The position numbers were made by a program, and so were the translations under genes. Of a stretch of DNA of 64,000 nucleotides, positions 44,901 to 54,763 are shown piece by piece. The DNA comes from Candidatus Auribacter fodinae (GTDB lineage: Bacteria; Auribacterota; Auribacteria; Auribacterales; Auribacteraceae): positions 1 through 64,000 of the forward strand of contig QZJZ01000094.1 in the NCBI GenBank assembly GCA_003599815.1, given 5' to 3'. Numbering within the stretch: the first letter of the stretch is position 1; each line of letters begins with the position of its first letter. Under the pieces are notes generated by a model that worked only from the letters and a program-made list of their open reading frames with translations, searched no databases and was not told the DNA's origin.

Positions 44901-47900
44901 ATGTTTAACTGGATTCTGAAAAAGATAATAGGAAGCCGGAATGAACGGCTGATAAAAAAAATAAAACCATTGGTTCAAAAGATAAATGAACTGGAAAAAT
45001 CCTATCAGTCTCTGACAGAAGAACAGTTAAAAGCGAAGACATCTGAATTCCGGGAACGTCTGTCGCGCGGTGAGGCCCTTGATGATATTTTACCTGAAGC
45101 TTTTGCTGTGGTGAAAAACGCTTGTCGCCGGTTATGCGGTACATCGTGGCTGGTATGCAATCATGAAGTGAAGTGGGAAATGGTGCCGTATGACGTACAG
45201 ATTATTGGCGGTATTGTTCTGCATCAGGGGAAAATTGCTGAAATGGCTACCGGTGAAGGAAAAACGCTTGTCGCGACCATGCCATTGTATCTCAATGCAC
45301 TGGAAGGTAAAGGGGCACATCTTATTACGGTAAACGATTACCTTGCTCGACGTGACAGCCAGTGGATGGGCGGTGTGTTTAAGTATCTGGGGCTGACCGT
45401 GGGATGCCTGCAGAACAGCATGGAGCCTCAGGAACGGCATGAACAGTACGCTTGTGATATTACCTATGGCACAAACTCCGAATTCGGGTTTGATTACCTG
45501 CGTGACAATACTGCACGCAATTTCGAAAATCAGGTACAGCGGTATCACCATTACGCAATTATAGATGAGGTTGATTCTGTCCTTATAGATGAAGCGAGGA
45601 CACCGTTGATTATTTCCGGGCCTGTTAGCGTATCAACACAGGAATACGATAAACAACGCCCGCTGGTTGAAAATCTTGTGCGCAACCAGCTCATGTACTG
45701 TAACCGACTCATAGCGGATGCGAAGACATTGATTGAATCAGATCCTGAAGCCGCGGGTATAAAACTGTTTCAGGTTTCCCGCGGTCTGCCGAAAAACAAA
45801 CAGTTCCTGAAGCTTCTGGAAGATCCCGCGATACGTAAACTTTACGATAAATCCGAGTTGGAAATGATGCGCGACGAAAATAAGGAATATGCGCACGATA
45901 TACTTGAAAGTCTTTTCTATGTAATTGATGAAAAAAGTAATAGCGTCGACTTGACAGAAAAAGGGCGTGAAACCATATCTCCGGGTGACCCTGACCGGTA
46001 CATAATTCCTGATTTTATTACCATATCTCAGGAAATAGATGAGGACGAGGGGGTGTCTGAATCGGAAAAGGAGCAGAAAAAACTTCAGCTCCAGCATGAT
46101 TACGAAAGGACAAACAGGATAATTCATAACTTGTCTCAGTTGCTTAGGGCATATTCATTGTTTGAAAAAGATGTTGATTATGTTGTGCAGGACAACAGGG
46201 TTATGATTGTCGACGAATACACCGGGCGTCTTATGCCTGGAAGACGGTTCGGCGATGGGCTTCATCAGGCGCTTGAAGCGAAAGAACGGGTCAAAATCGA
46301 ACGTGAAACCCAGACATTCGCTACTATTACCATTCAGAACTATTTTCGGCTATATAAAAAACTGGCAGGTATGACCGGTACCGCTGAGACAGAAGCGCAG
46401 GAATTCAGTCAGATTTATTCTCTGGAAGTAGTAGTCATCCCAACAAACGAACCTATTCGCCGACTTGACCTTGATGATGTTATCTACAAAACTAAGCGGG
46501 AAAAGCTCAACGCAATCATTGATGAGATTGTTGAATGTAACACCCGTAAACAGCCGGTGCTCGTTGGCACAATTTCAGTCGAGACTTCGGAACTGTTGAG
46601 CCGGATGCTGCGTATGCGCAAAATACCGCATCAGGTGCTCAATGCCAAATATCACGAGAAAGAAGCAGAAATTGTAGCGATGGCTGGTCAGCCCGGTGCG
46701 GTAACGATTGCTACTAACATGGCAGGGCGCGGTACGGACATTAAACTCGGACCCGGAGTCGTGAATGTTGACCCCCGCAAAGAGGAAAACGGCGTTTTTT
46801 CCATGAAGAAGTCTAAATGGCAGGAGTACATGAAGACATATGGAGGATTACATATTATTGGTACTGAACGCCATGAGAGCAGGCGTATCGACCGTCAGCT
46901 TCGCGGGCGCGCAGGACGGCAGGGTGACCCGGGGTCATCACGTTTTTATGTTTCTCTGGAAGACGATTTAATGCGTTTGTTCGGATCTGACCGGATCGCG
47001 TCGGTTATGGAAAGGATCGGTATCGAAGAAGGACAGGAACTGACTCACCCCTTATTGAACAGATCCATAGAAACAGCTCAGAAGCGAGTGGAACAGCGCA
47101 ATTTCAGCAGCCGCAAACACGTGCTGGAATACGATGATGTTATGAATAAACAGCGTGAGGTTATATATGGTTACCGGAATAAAATTCTTCGAAAAGACGG
47201 CTTAAAGGAAATGATTATTGGCATGATGGAGGATGAAATCGCTGAAAAAGTGGCTGGATTTATCCCTCTTGACCAGAAAAACGCAGACCTGAGTTATGAG
47301 GCTTTCGGGTTATGGTGGCTGGAAACATTCCTCTTTCCGATTGATATGAAATATATTCGGTCTCTCAAGACGGGTGAAGAAATCACTGCGTTTGCCTCGC
47401 AATGGATGAAGCGCCATTATGACTCGAAAGAAATGCTTGAACAGCCTGACCGGATGCGTGAGCTGGAAAAAATGATCGCGCTTCAGACTATTGATAAGCT
47501 CTGGATCGAACATCTTTATAATATGGATAATCTTCGCCATGATATCGGATACCGCAGTTATGGACAGAAAGATCCGTTGATTGAATACAAACAGGAATCT
47601 TATGTTCTCTTTTCACAATTGGTGGATGATATCAGGAAGGATATTGTCAACATCGTGTTTAAAGCGTCTCTTATTCAACCTCAGGAACAGCGGAACATCA
47701 TGGCAAATATGGTGGAACAGTTCGCGCCGCAGTCATCCGCATCGATTTTTGATCAGGTGTCCGCTGAACGTGAAATGTTTACCAATTCGCCTGAAGCTCC
47801 AGCCCGGCCCGATTTAAAACCTCTTACGCGCCAGTTGCCTAAGGTAGGGCGAAATGAACTCTGCCCATGCGGCAGCGGAAAAAAATTCAAGAAGTGTTGC

Positions 47901-47909
47901 GGCAACTGA
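44901..47909 (+). CDS. secA: preprotein translocase ATPase SecA
   Basis: SecA drives proteins through SecYEG. The 1002-residue sequence has Walker A ATGEGKTLVATMPLYL, the DEAD-like DEVDSVLIDEARTPLI, GTAETEAQEF, NMAGRGTDIKLG and the C-terminal zinc motif CPCGSGKKFKKCCG. It is longer than the usual 840-900 residues because of extra sequence in the preprotein-binding region near residues 225-320 (YCNRLIADAKTLIESDPEAA onward). ATG 44901 is chosen for the AAAGGAT site; the track's TTG is two codons earlier. Confidence 0.97.
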   Translation: MFNWILKKIIGSRNERLIKKIKPLVQKINELEKSYQSLTEEQLKAKTSEFRERLSRGEALDDILPEAFAVVKNACRRLCGTSWLVCNHEVKWEMVPYDVQIIGGIVLHQGKIAEMATGEGKTLVATMPLYLNALEGKGAHLITVNDYLARRDSQWMGGVFKYLGLTVGCLQNSMEPQERHEQYACDITYGTNSEFGFDYLRDNTARNFENQVQRYHHYAIIDEVDSVLIDEARTPLIISGPVSVSTQEYDKQRPLVENLVRNQLMYCNRLIADAKTLIESDPEAAGIKLFQVSRGLPKNKQFLKLLEDPAIRKLYDKSELEMMRDENKEYAHDILESLFYVIDEKSNSVDLTEKGRETISPGDPDRYIIPDFITISQEIDEDEGVSESEKEQKKLQLQHDYERTNRIIHNLSQLLRAYSLFEKDVDYVVQDNRVMIVDEYTGRLMPGRRFGDGLHQALEAKERVKIERETQTFATITIQNYFRLYKKLAGMTGTAETEAQEFSQIYSLEVVVIPTNEPIRRLDLDDVIYKTKREKLNAIIDEIVECNTRKQPVLVGTISVETSELLSRMLRMRKIPHQVLNAKYHEKEAEIVAMAGQPGAVTIATNMAGRGTDIKLGPGVVNVDPRKEENGVFSMKKSKWQEYMKTYGGLHIIGTERHESRRIDRQLRGRAGRQGDPGSSRFYVSLEDDLMRLFGSDRIASVMERIGIEEGQELTHPLLNRSIETAQKRVEQRNFSSRKHVLEYDDVMNKQREVIYGYRNKILRKDGLKEMIIGMMEDEIAEKVAGFIPLDQKNADLSYEAFGLWWLETFLFPIDMKYIRSLKTGEEITAFASQWMKRHYDSKEMLEQPDRMRELEKMIALQTIDKLWIEHLYNMDNLRHDIGYRSYGQKDPLIEYKQESYVLFSQLVDDIRKDIVNIVFKASLIQPQEQRNIMANMVEQFAPQSSASIFDQVSAEREMFTNSPEAPARPDLKPLTRQLPKVGRNELCPCGSGKKFKKCCGN

Positions 47910-47920
47910 AATCGGAACTG

Positions 47921-49507
47921 ATGAATAAAGTAAAACGGTTTACTCTCATTCGATGTATTGGCGCCCTTATGACAGGGTTGTTAATGACACTGGTATTTCC
48001 GCCATATGGTATGTCAGCGTTGATATGGTTGCTGTTCATTCCATTATTTTTTGCGGTGGAAAATGTGTCATGGAGAGCGCGGTTTTTTATAAGTTATATT
48101 GCGGGGCTCTCGTTTTTTACCGGGCTGGTTTACTGGCTGATACATGTCACCAGTATTGGGGTGATATTGCTGATTGGGTATCTTGCGTTATATTTTCCGT
48201 TGTTTATCCTGTCAATTCATTGGTTGAGGAACTCGATACAACTGCCATTTATCATCAGTGCGCCGCTGGTATGGTGTTTTATAGAATATCTCCGGGCTAC
48301 GGTTATGACCGGTTTCCCGTGGGATAATCTGGGGTATGCCTTTTATGCATCAAAGCCATTAATGCAGGTAGTTGAGATTACCGGAGTGACAGGTTTATCG
48401 GCACTGGCAGTGCTTGGCAATGTTTTTGTGTTTAACTCATTACAGCGTATAATCAGGCAGAAGTCACGGTCTAGAATAATAACTGTTACGGTAATTAAAA
48501 TCTTGATTCCAGTTTTATCTTTCTTTGCATTTGTTGCTGTTTTGCATCAGTTGGGAACCGTTAGAATCATGCGGCTCGCATCAATGGAACCTGATAAGAA
48601 GGTACGTGTCGCTTTGATTCAGGGAAACATCCCGCAATATATTAAATGGGATCAGGCATATAAAGATCGGATCATGCGAACATATGATGGACTTACCCGT
48701 CAGGCGGCGGAATTTGAACCTGATCTAATTATCTGGCCTGAAAGCAGTTTGCCTGTTTTTTTTCAATACGATGATAAGGGAACATACCTTATATACTCTT
48801 TGGTGAAAGAGTTGCAAATACCATTGTTGTTTGGCGGCAACCGCTATGTATATAAGGAAAATAAGGATTATTATTTTAACAGCGCTTATTACGTTGTTCC
48901 CGGCGCTGAGATAGTCCAGACGTATGATAAAATGCATCTTGTGCCGTATGGCGAGTATATCCCAAACAAAAAAATGCTGAAGAAAATTATTCCCAAGCTT
49001 GAGTCGATTGTTCCATTTGAGGATTTTACGCCGGGCAGGGAAATGACAGTTTTTGAGGTGGATGGAACAAAATTTGGTGTGCTGGTGTGTTACGAGGATA
49101 TTTTTCCTGAACTGGCGCGCCTGATCCCTGCTCAGGGAGCGGATTTTATAGTGAATGTTACCAATGACGCATGGTATATGAAAACGAGTGCGCCGTACCA
49201 GCATTTCGCAATGGCTTCGTTCAGGGCGGTGGAAAACAGGGTGCCTTTTATCCGGTGTGCGAATACGGGGATTACCGGTTATGCGGGAATAGACGGTTCC
49301 ACGACTGTCTTTATTGGAAAAAATGGTTCGGCTATATTTGAAGAAGGGTATTTAATAGCGGATATACCGATTTACGATGTTCCTCCGACATTTTATACGC
49401 GACATGGCGAACTTATCCTATATTTAGCGAGTATTATTTCTGTTTTACTTTTATGCGTATCTTTTGTATATTCTTTGACTAAAAAACGACTGAGGAGAGA
49501 TAGATAA
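47921..49507 (+). CDS. lnt: apolipoprotein N-acyltransferase
   Basis: Lnt adds the third acyl chain to lipoproteins in the inner membrane. The 528-residue protein has several N-terminal helices and a nitrilase-type domain with the catalytic Glu in IIWPESSLP, Lys in YDKMHLVPYGEY and Cys in VCYEDIFPEL. ATG 47921 lies 11 bases after the secA stop; the track's start is inside secA. Together with lolC and lolD it shows a diderm lipoprotein pathway. Confidence 0.95.
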   Translation: MNKVKRFTLIRCIGALMTGLLMTLVFPPYGMSALIWLLFIPLFFAVENVSWRARFFISYIAGLSFFTGLVYWLIHVTSIGVILLIGYLALYFPLFILSIHWLRNSIQLPFIISAPLVWCFIEYLRATVMTGFPWDNLGYAFYASKPLMQVVEITGVTGLSALAVLGNVFVFNSLQRIIRQKSRSRIITVTVIKILIPVLSFFAFVAVLHQLGTVRIMRLASMEPDKKVRVALIQGNIPQYIKWDQAYKDRIMRTYDGLTRQAAEFEPDLIIWPESSLPVFFQYDDKGTYLIYSLVKELQIPLLFGGNRYVYKENKDYYFNSAYYVVPGAEIVQTYDKMHLVPYGEYIPNKKMLKKIIPKLESIVPFEDFTPGREMTVFEVDGTKFGVLVCYEDIFPELARLIPAQGADFIVNVTNDAWYMKTSAPYQHFAMASFRAVENRVPFIRCANTGITGYAGIDGSTTVFIGKNGSAIFEEGYLIADIPIYDVPPTFYTRHGELILYLASIISVLLLCVSFVYSLTKKRLRRDR

Positions 49508-49508
49508 T

Positions 49509-50637
49509 ATGATTGAAGAGTTGAGAGAACTGCTTAGAGATAAAACTGAGCGTTTAGACCAGCTATGGAGGTATCTTTGACCTCGCTAAAATGGAAAAAG
49601 AGCTTGCGGCGTTGGATGAAGTCATGGCAAAACACGATTTCTGGGACGATCAGCAGGCGGCCAGAACGGTAATTGATCAGGCAAAGGTACTGAGAGCATG
49701 GGTTGAACCGTGGAAACGGGCAAAAAAAGCGTGTGGCGAGGTTGGTTCTATTCTTGATCTGCTGGAAATGGAATATGATGAGGATATGGCGAATGAACTC
49801 AAAAAGGAGTTTGATGCCATCGAACACGACCTCCATAAACTTGAATTCAAGAAAATGCTCGGTGGCGAACATGATATTAATAACGCGATTTTTACCATTC
49901 ATTCGGGAGCTGGCGGAACAGAAGCCTGTGACTGGGTTTCGATGTTGAACCGCATGTATCAGCGGTGGGTAGAAAATCAAGGGTTTTCGATAAAAATAAC
50001 CGACCTGATACCCGGCGAAGAAGCAGGGATAAAAAGTATCACCTTTATTGTTGAAGGGGAATACGCGTTTGGGTATCTCAAGGCGGAAAAAGGGGTGCAC
50101 CGTCTTGTTCGCATATCCCCGTTTGACTCAAATAAGCGCCGTCATACGTCGTTCGCCTCTGTTGATGTAATTCCTGAAGTTGATGAAGAAGTTGATATAG
50201 AAATTGACGAAAAAGACTTGCGCATAGACACATACCGTTCGTCAGGCGCCGGCGGACAGCATGTTAACGTAACGGATTCCGCTGTAAGAATTACCCATTT
50301 GCCAACAAATATTGTTGTGCAATGCCAGAATGAGCGTTCTCAGTTTAAGAACCGCAGTTTCGCGATGAAAATTCTGAAGTCTCGCCTTTTTGAGCGTTAT
50401 GAAAAAGAGCGTGAGGCTCAGTTAATGAAAGAATATGGCGCTAAGGATGATATTGCATGGGGGAGTCAGATCAGGTCATATGTCATGCATCCGTATTCAA
50501 TGGTAAAGGATCACCGTACAAAGGTTGAGACCAGTAATGTTTCCGCAGTGATGGATGGGGATATCGACGAGTTTATAGAAGCGTATCTGAAGATGAGCAA
50601 GATGCGTGACAAGGACGTACCAAAAAACAAACCGTAA
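49509..50637 (+). CDS. prfB: peptide chain release factor 2 with programmed +1 frameshift
   Basis: RF2 terminates at UGA and UAA. The first 23 codons (ATG at 49509) end in CTT followed by an in-frame TGA at 49578; shifting +1 there gives GAC CTC GCT and joins the 352 remaining codons, a total of 375 residues. The site GGAGG TAT CTT TGA C matches the E. coli prfB recoding signal in spacing (Shine-Dalgarno, 3 bases, CTT TGA C). The body holds SPFDSNKRRHTSFASVDV and the catalytic SGAGGQHVN. The track's ATG at 49591 is not a start because it lacks a ribosome binding site and the upstream frame is conserved. Low RF2 allows the shift, so the gene autoregulates. Confidence 0.97.
49567..49581 (+). 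promoter_or_regulatory. RF2 frameshift element
   Basis: GGAGG (49567-49571) acts as an internal Shine-Dalgarno sequence three bases before CTT, followed by the TGA C context at 49578-49581. The arrangement equals the well-known prfB autoregulatory frameshift. Confidence 0.97.
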
Positions 50638-52106
50638 TGATTAATGATAAAAAAGAGATGGCAGTAATGGATGAGAGATGTGAGCATTTTCAACAGAAGC
50701 TGGGCCAGTTGAATGAATTAAGACAGGCTGGCATAAATCCGTACGGAAGCAGGTTTGAGCCCCAGTCAATACAAGCGGTCAAAGATGCGTTTGAAGAAGG
50801 CAAAAATGCTGTAATCGCGGGTCGCATTATGGCGTATCGCGCTCATGGAAAAAGTATTTTTGTTGACCTGAAAGACAGCTCAGGCAAAATGCAGATTTAT
50901 GTTCAGAAAAACGCAGTGGGTGACAGTCAGTTTGAAATTTTTGAAAAACTTGCTGTTGGCGATATAATTGGTGTTGAAGGACAAACCTTTATGACTCGTA
51001 TGGGCGAGCCGACTGTCAAAGTAGATGCTTTTATTGTGCTGAGCAAGTCGCTGTTGCCGTTGCCGGAAAAATGGCACGGGCTGAAAGATGTTGAGACACG
51101 CTACCGTCAGCGGTATGTTGACCTGATCGTGAATGATGAAGTACGCGATGTATTTCAGTCGCGAAGCAGGATAATCCGGGAAATTCGTCGTTTTCTTGAT
51201 GATAAACATTTTCTGGAAGTGGAAACACCGATGATGCAGCATCTTGCCGGTGGTGCGACCGCTCGTCCGTTTGAAACGTTTCACAATGCTCTTGGGATTC
51301 CTCTTTTTCTGCGCATAGCTCCAGAATTATATTTAAAGCGCTTGCTTGTCGGCGGTTTTGAACGGGTATATGAACTGAACAGGAATTTTCGTAATGAGGG
51401 AATATCTCGCCGGCATAATCCTGAGTTTACCATGTTGGAAGTGTATCAGGCGTATGCGGATTATCAGGTTATGATGGATCTGACCGAAGAACTGATATCT
51501 TCTCTTGCGCAAATAGTCTGGGGTGATACGAAACGGCAGATGAACGACGGGAATACGCTGGACTTTACCCGCCCCTGGAAACGAATTACCCTTCGTGACG
51601 CAGTTAAAGATGCGTCCGGCATTGATTTTATGACCGTTGAGGATCCGGTTGGGGAGGCTCGTAACTTAAAAATCGATATACCGGTGACACTAACTCGTGA
51701 TGAAGTGCTGTGCGAAGTGTTTGAGGCGTTGGTTGAACCGAATCTTTATCAGCCTACCTTTATCACAGAATACCCGGCCAGCTTATGTCCGTTGGCTAAG
51801 ACACTGGACACTGACCCGTCATTAACCGCGCGGTTTGAATTAATCGTCAGAGGACAGGAAATGGCGAATGCCTACTCGGAGCTGAATGATCCATTGGAAC
51901 AGAAAATACGTTTTGAAAAACAGCTTGCGGCATCTGATGAGGAAAATAAGGAAATGGATGAGGATTTCGTGCGGGCGCTGGAATATGGCATGCCGCCTGC
52001 CGGCGGCTTGGGTATAGGTATTGACCGACTCGTTATGGCATTGACTGATTCTGATTCCATACGTGATGTGATCTTGTTTCCGCAGTTGAAACCGGAGAGC
52101 CGTTAA
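50637..52106 (+). CDS. lysS: lysyl-tRNA synthetase, class II
   Basis: LysS charges tRNA-Lys. The 489-residue protein has the N-terminal OB anticodon domain (IAGRIMAYRAHGKSIFVDLK), motif 2 NRNFRNEGISRRHNPEFTML and motif 3 GLGIGIDRLVMALTDS. Its ATG overlaps the prfB stop by one base (TAATG), the frequent prfB-lysS coupling. In-frame ATGs 7 and 10 codons later are alternatives. Confidence 0.97.
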   Translation: MINDKKEMAVMDERCEHFQQKLGQLNELRQAGINPYGSRFEPQSIQAVKDAFEEGKNAVIAGRIMAYRAHGKSIFVDLKDSSGKMQIYVQKNAVGDSQFEIFEKLAVGDIIGVEGQTFMTRMGEPTVKVDAFIVLSKSLLPLPEKWHGLKDVETRYRQRYVDLIVNDEVRDVFQSRSRIIREIRRFLDDKHFLEVETPMMQHLAGGATARPFETFHNALGIPLFLRIAPELYLKRLLVGGFERVYELNRNFRNEGISRRHNPEFTMLEVYQAYADYQVMMDLTEELISSLAQIVWGDTKRQMNDGNTLDFTRPWKRITLRDAVKDASGIDFMTVEDPVGEARNLKIDIPVTLTRDEVLCEVFEALVEPNLYQPTFITEYPASLCPLAKTLDTDPSLTARFELIVRGQEMANAYSELNDPLEQKIRFEKQLAASDEENKEMDEDFVRALEYGMPPAGGLGIGIDRLVMALTDSDSIRDVILFPQLKPESR

Positions 52107-52138
52107 CTCTTACAGAACAACAATCAGGTGAATTAGTT

Positions 52139-53383
52139 ATGCTGTATCCCAGTTATGAACTTCTGATTACGCTTCGTTATCTCAATTCAAAACGGCGAGA
52201 AAAATTTGTTCCTTTCATAACGATGTGTTCTCTTATCGGTATCGCTATTTCCGTGATGACATTGATTGTGGTCATCGGGGTTATGGCAGGGTTTGAGAGA
52301 GACCTGAAAAGCAAAATGATCAGCATGAATGCCCATATTACCATAGAAAATCAGGTAGGGCAGGGCATAGATAATCCGCAACAAGCTATTCAGGCTTTAG
52401 CTAAGGTGGCGCACATAGAATATACTGCTCCCTTCCTGATGGGTGAGGCTTTGATTCGTACGCGTGCGGGCGGCAGGGGAGTTGTTCTGAAAGGTATTAA
52501 TCCAGAACAGGAAAATTATGTATCTGAACTTGCGAAATATGTATCGATCGGTGAATATAGGGTTACCGGCAAGGAAGTTCTGGTCGGTTCCGAGCTTGCC
52601 CGCTATTTCAGCATAACGGTTGGCGATGTAATTGTGCTGAATCTTCCAACCCGGTCGGCAACATCGTTCGGTATGATACCGCGTGAACTGAAGTGCAGGG
52701 TGAAAGGGATTTTTGTATCGGGGCTTTACGAGTTTGACATGAATTTTGTCTATATGCCGCTTGATACCTACCAACAGTTTCTTGGTGTCGGTGAGATGGT
52801 CTCCGGCATAAATGTGCGCGTAGATAATTTTGATCGGTCGTTTACGGTCAAAAGGGATATTATGAATGTTCTGGGATTTCCTTATTTAGCACGGACGTGG
52901 CTTGAGCGGAACCAGAATTTGTTTCGTGCAATTCATACTGAAAAAGTAGTTATGTTTATTATTCTGGTCATAGCTATCGTGATAGCGGCGTTTAATATTT
53001 CCAGTACACTGGTTATGACAGTGATGGAGAAAACACGCGATATAGGCGTGATTAAATCGCTAGGGGCTACCAGTGGCAGTATAATGAAGATATTTCTCTA
53101 TCAGGGTTTGTTTGTAGGCGTTATTGGAACAATTAGCGGTGTGCTTATCGGACGATTGATTATCAGCCGGATTGATACGATTGCTGATCTGGTATCACGC
53201 CTGTTCGGTTTTGAGGTTTTTCCGAAAGATATCTATTTATTTGACAAAATTCCGGCATATATTTCAGGTTTTGATACAGCTATAATTGCCTGTGCGGCTG
53301 TGCTCGTAAGTGTTGCCGCCGCAGTATATCCTGCATGGAAAGCGTCTATTCTCAAACCAGTTGAAGCGTTGCGATACGAGTGA
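52139..53383 (+). CDS. lolC: lipoprotein-releasing ABC transporter permease LolC/LolE
   Basis: The 414-residue protein starts YELLITLRYLNSKRREKFV, has one N-terminal membrane helix, a large periplasmic domain near residues 45-270, and three C-terminal helices with NISSTLVMTVMEKTRDIGVI, typical of FtsX-like LolC/E. Only one permease gene is present, so it may form a homodimer (LolF type) with LolD. CAGGTGAAT precedes the ATG. It should release lipoproteins for transfer to the outer membrane. Confidence 0.92.
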   Translation: MLYPSYELLITLRYLNSKRREKFVPFITMCSLIGIAISVMTLIVVIGVMAGFERDLKSKMISMNAHITIENQVGQGIDNPQQAIQALAKVAHIEYTAPFLMGEALIRTRAGGRGVVLKGINPEQENYVSELAKYVSIGEYRVTGKEVLVGSELARYFSITVGDVIVLNLPTRSATSFGMIPRELKCRVKGIFVSGLYEFDMNFVYMPLDTYQQFLGVGEMVSGINVRVDNFDRSFTVKRDIMNVLGFPYLARTWLERNQNLFRAIHTEKVVMFIILVIAIVIAAFNISSTLVMTVMEKTRDIGVIKSLGATSGSIMKIFLYQGLFVGVIGTISGVLIGRLIISRIDTIADLVSRLFGFEVFPKDIYLFDKIPAYISGFDTAIIACAAVLVSVAAAVYPAWKASILKPVEALRYE

Positions 53384-53386
53384 GGC

Positions 53387-54094
53387 ATGATGACTGAAAA
53401 AATAAAAAAACAAATTATTATACAAGCGACGGGTATTGGGCGTGAGTACCGGATTGGAAAACAGGTTGTGTCCGTACTTAAAAATATTGATCTTACTATA
53501 TATAAACATGATTTTATGACTATTTCAGGCGCATCAGGGGTGGGAAAAAGCACATTGCTCCACATTCTTGGTTTGCTTGATGAGCCAAGTGAAGGAAAAA
53601 TAGCGTTTCAGGGTATAGAAATTCAATCTTTGTCAAACGCTAGAAAAGCGGAAATACGCAATAAGTCTATTGGATTTATTTTTCAGTTTTTTCATCTGTT
53701 GCCGGAATTCAGCGCTATGGAGAATGTATTGCTTCCTGCCCTGATGAGGCGTAATACTACACCGGTGAAAGAACTTAAAGAACGGTCAAAAGCTTTGCTT
53801 GATAAAGTCGGGCTTAGTCACAGAATGAAGCATAAACCCTCTGAATTATCAGGGGGAGAACAGCAAAGAGTTGCTATCGCTCGTGCAATAATGAATAAAC
53901 CGGATGTGATTTTTGCCGATGAACCTACTGGTAACCTTGATAGCAAAGCAAGTCTCGAAATACAAAACCTCCTGTATGAATTGAATGACCAGACGAATCA
54001 AACAATCGTAATTGTGACTCATAATACGGAATTAGCGGCGATTGGCAGACGAAAAATGCATATGAGTGACGGTTCTATCCATGAACTGGAATGA
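53387..54094 (+). CDS. lolD: lipoprotein-releasing ABC transporter ATPase LolD
   Basis: The 235-residue ATPase has Walker [13 protein letters not shown]-loop [18 protein letters not shown], signature [14 protein letters not shown], Walker [13 protein letters not shown] and the H-loop VTHNTELA. The FHLLPEF segment is typical of LolD. It starts 3 bases after the permease stop, so the pair is translated together. An ATG one codon later is an alternative start. Confidence 0.94.
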   Translation: MMTEKIKKQIIIQATGIGREYRIGKQVVSVLKNIDLTIYKHDFMTISGASGVGKSTLLHILGLLDEPSEGKIAFQGIEIQSLSNARKAEIRNKSIGFIFQFFHLLPEFSAMENVLLPALMRRNTTPVKELKERSKALLDKVGLSHRMKHKPSELSGGEQQRVAIARAIMNKPDVIFADEPTGNLDSKASLEIQNLLYELNDQTNQTIVIVTHNTELAAIGRRKMHMSDGSIHELE

Positions 54095-54250
54095 AACTTG
54101 TTTATTCAGATTTGTCTAACATTATGTTGTGGGTAATTTGATTCTGTTTATTACATTGTACCGGGATTCAACACTCGGTGAGATAATAGCTCAACACAGT
54201 ATGTCTAGCCTGTATAGAAAAGTCACAGTTGACACATGAGGATAACTAAA

Positions 54251-54763
54251 ATGGTGTGTGATATTTGCGGTAAGAAGGAAGCGACTGTCCATTATACGGA
54301 GATTGTCCATAACCAGATGATCAAAATGGATATTTGTGAAGATTGTGCTCATGCCAAAGGGGTGGGAATACAGTCACCTTTTTCCATATCTGACTTATTA
54401 TCAGGACTTGCGGAACTGGATTCAGAAGTATCTGCCTATGCTGACCCTGTATGTTCATGTTGCGGTTTGAGCTTCAAGGAATTCCGCAAACGAGGCAGGC
54501 TTGGATGCAGTGAATGCTACGAGACATTTAAAGCTCCTTTGGAATCTTTGCTTCAGACCATTCACAAAAATACCCGGCACAAAGGCAAAAAATTCCGCGA
54601 ACAGCCGGATAAAAATATATCCGATACTGATATGAAAACGAAACTGAAAGAACTGAAAAATGAGCTGAAACAGGCTATTGAGAAAGAAGAATACGAATAC
54701 GCCGCAGATCTTCGTGACAGGATAAAAGATATAGAAAATGCATTGAAAACAGGGAAAAAATAA
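54251..54763 (+). CDS. mcsA: McsA-like UVR/zinc-finger protein
   Basis: McsA activates the protein arginine kinase McsB. The 170-residue protein has four CxxC pairs (VCDICGK, ICEDC, CSCCG, GCSEC) and a C-terminal UVR motif, AIEKEEYEYAADLRDRIKDI. ATG 54251 is favoured over 54236 because GAGGAT lies 8 bases upstream and the protein then begins as usual (MVCDICGK). The 3' end overlaps mcsB by one base. The repressor gene ctsR, normally first in this operon, is absent; no good direct-repeat CtsR operator is seen upstream. Confidence 0.92.
   Translation: MVCDICGKKEATVHYTEIVHNQMIKMDICEDCAHAKGVGIQSPFSISDLLSGLAELDSEVSAYADPVCSCCGLSFKEFRKRGRLGCSECYETFKAPLESLLQTIHKNTRHKGKKFREQPDKNISDTDMKTKLKELKNELKQAIEKEEYEYAADLRDRIKDIENALKTGKK

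Noticed and set aside
49591-50637. RF2 starting at the internal ATG
   Set aside because: No ribosome binding site, and the upstream 23 codons with the CTT TGA C signal form the standard RF2 leader.
54190-54250. CtsR operator upstream of mcsA
   Set aside because: No tandem GGTCAAA-type heptamers; only GTCA..TGAC with 4 bases between, which is too short to be meaningful.
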